NCBI GenBank assembly: GCA_035650275.1
Contig: DASRHY010000062.1
Location: 25,700 to 89,699, forward strand
Direction of reading: 5' to 3'
Origin: DASRHY01 sp035650275
GTDB lineage: Bacteria; Actinomycetota; Actinomycetes; Propionibacteriales; Kribbellaceae
Length of the DNA stretch: 64,000 nt
Shown here: positions 63,548 to 64,000 of the stretch, one piece after another
Layout of the letters: the number at the start of each line of letters is the position of its first letter
Numbering within the stretch: the first letter of the stretch is position 1
The notes under the pieces: generated by a model
Told to the model about the DNA's origin: nothing
Databases searched by the model: none
What the model saw: the letters and a program-made list of their open reading frames with translations, nothing else
Position numbers and translations under genes: made by a program

Positions 63548-64000
63548 CGGTCACGCCGCCCCGCTGCCGCTCGGGCCGTCGTACGAAGCACTCACCTTGG
63601 CACGCGCCCGGTCGTTCGGCCGCGGCCGGCCTCGTCCGCGACCGGGCGACCCGCCGGAGGACCCGCCGGACGGGTTCGCCGGCCGAGTGCGAGGCCGCCT
63701 CGGCGAGCTTGCCGCCGGTCTTCTGCATACTGCCCGCGACCGACGCCGCCGCACCGAGCGCACTCGCGGCGACCCCGGCCGCGCCGGTCGCGAAGCCACC
63801 ACCACCGGACCCGGGCGGACCACCCGATCCGCCGCCCGACGTGCCACCCGACGACCCGGACCGGCCGATCGACCGCGCGCCGGTGGCCAGCCCTCCCAGT
63901 GCGCCGGCCCCGATCCCGATGGCGGGCGAACCACCCGCCACAGCGGCGGTCGCGGGCACCACCAGCCGGAGCAGCGCGGGCAGGGCCAGTACGGCGAGCA
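63441..64000 (-). CDS. Unknown Gly/Ala/Ser-rich membrane protein C-terminal part (partial, possibly frameshifted)
   Basis: From the window edge the frame reads LAVLALPALLRLVVPATAAV (membrane helix), then a Gly/Ser linker (SGGTSGGGSGGPPGSGGGG) and FATGAAGVAASALGAAASVA, then QKTGGKLAEAASHSAGE. In this frame it runs to 63441, overlapping the GNAT gene by 107 bases. In the next frame the sequence SGGSSGGSPGRGRGRPRPND to PSGSGAA ends at 63551, four bases from the GNAT stop, and has better codon use. A frameshift near 63680 is possible. Family not recognised. Confidence 0.5.
   Translation of the reverse strand, partial: LAVLALPALLRLVVPATAAVAGGSPAIGIGAGALGGLATGARSIGRSGSSGGTSGGGSGGPPGSGGGGFATGAAGVAASALGAAASVAGSMQKTGGKLAEAASHSAGEPVRRVLRRVARSRTRPAAAERPGACQGECFVRRPERQRGGVTVSRSGYPGRSPAAPRSRPAGTRRPGRPGTMPRCRA

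Noticed and set aside
1..64000. tRNA, rRNA, phage or complete insertion sequence
   Set aside because: I looked for the tRNA T-loop GGTTCGANNCC on both strands, rRNA-like stretches, integrase or transposase motifs and found none that hold up.

Overview
The window is chromosomal DNA from a high-GC Gram-positive actinobacterium. Supporting evidence: very GC-rich third codon positions, many GTG starts, 1-4 base start/stop overlaps, genes that start almost at their promoter, and actinobacterial markers (a WhiB protein, the proteasome activator Bpa, an Rv2231c-type CobC enzyme, SatD, an MptB-like mannosyltransferase). The frequent TCGTACGAC-type codon pairs and the gene content remind me of Kribbella/Nocardioidaceae; that assignment is an inference. 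I see no rRNA, tRNA, CRISPR array, replication origin, prophage or intact transposase.

Layout. 1-2.4 kb: end of an adenylate-cyclase/ATPase regulator, two unknown small genes and a peptidoglycan-binding protein. 2.4-4.9 kb: a compact three-gene operon holding a 114-residue peptide of G-A-D-G/S repeats, a JmjC/cupin-4 oxygenase and a sucrase/ferredoxin-like Fe-S protein; it looks like a precursor-plus-modifying-enzyme set and is the most novel-looking locus here. 4.9-8.4 kb: CobC-like PLP enzyme, nitrilase-family hydrolase, MobA, quinone oxidoreductase. 8.4-12.4 kb: PadR regulator plus MacB/FtsX-type ABC transporter. 12.5-15.9 kb: a 167-bp MITE-like element, a small CxC protein, a CGNR zinc-finger protein, Bpa, a HAD phosphatase, a WhiB protein with an extra helix-turn-helix. 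15.9-25.2 kb: HAD phosphatase, serS, the satD pair, a PAP2-diacylglycerol kinase fusion, a DUF4446 protein, pheA, and larBC for the nickel-pincer cofactor. 25.2-37.1 kb: two glycosyltransferases, arginine deiminase, a SEC-C protein, an anti-sigma-like ATPase, a phosphodiesterase, an ECF sigma/ogt pair, cytX under a TPP riboswitch, and an AAA ATPase.

37.4-46.3 kb is a polyol catabolism locus: an ABC sugar transporter, a mannitol/arabitol-type dehydrogenase and xylulokinase on one strand, facing a SorC regulator across a spacer with palindromic operators. A polyol would be imported, oxidised to a ketose and phosphorylated. 46-64 kb is mixed: a RelA/SpoT-domain protein, DNA repair proteins (HhH-GPD, Fpg/Nei), LD-carboxypeptidase, rhodanese, methyltransferase, a GlxA-type regulator, an ECF41 sigma factor, a multidrug-type ABC exporter, adenosine deaminase, Aat, EcsC, HMG-CoA-lyase-like protein and GNAT.

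The window also carries decay and small repeats: a broken DrrAB-type transporter, a broken winged-helix (AlkZ-like) gene, an internally deleted VOC gene and an orphan 3' gene end, plus three families of non-coding palindromic repeats, several of which abut stop codons or gene remnants.
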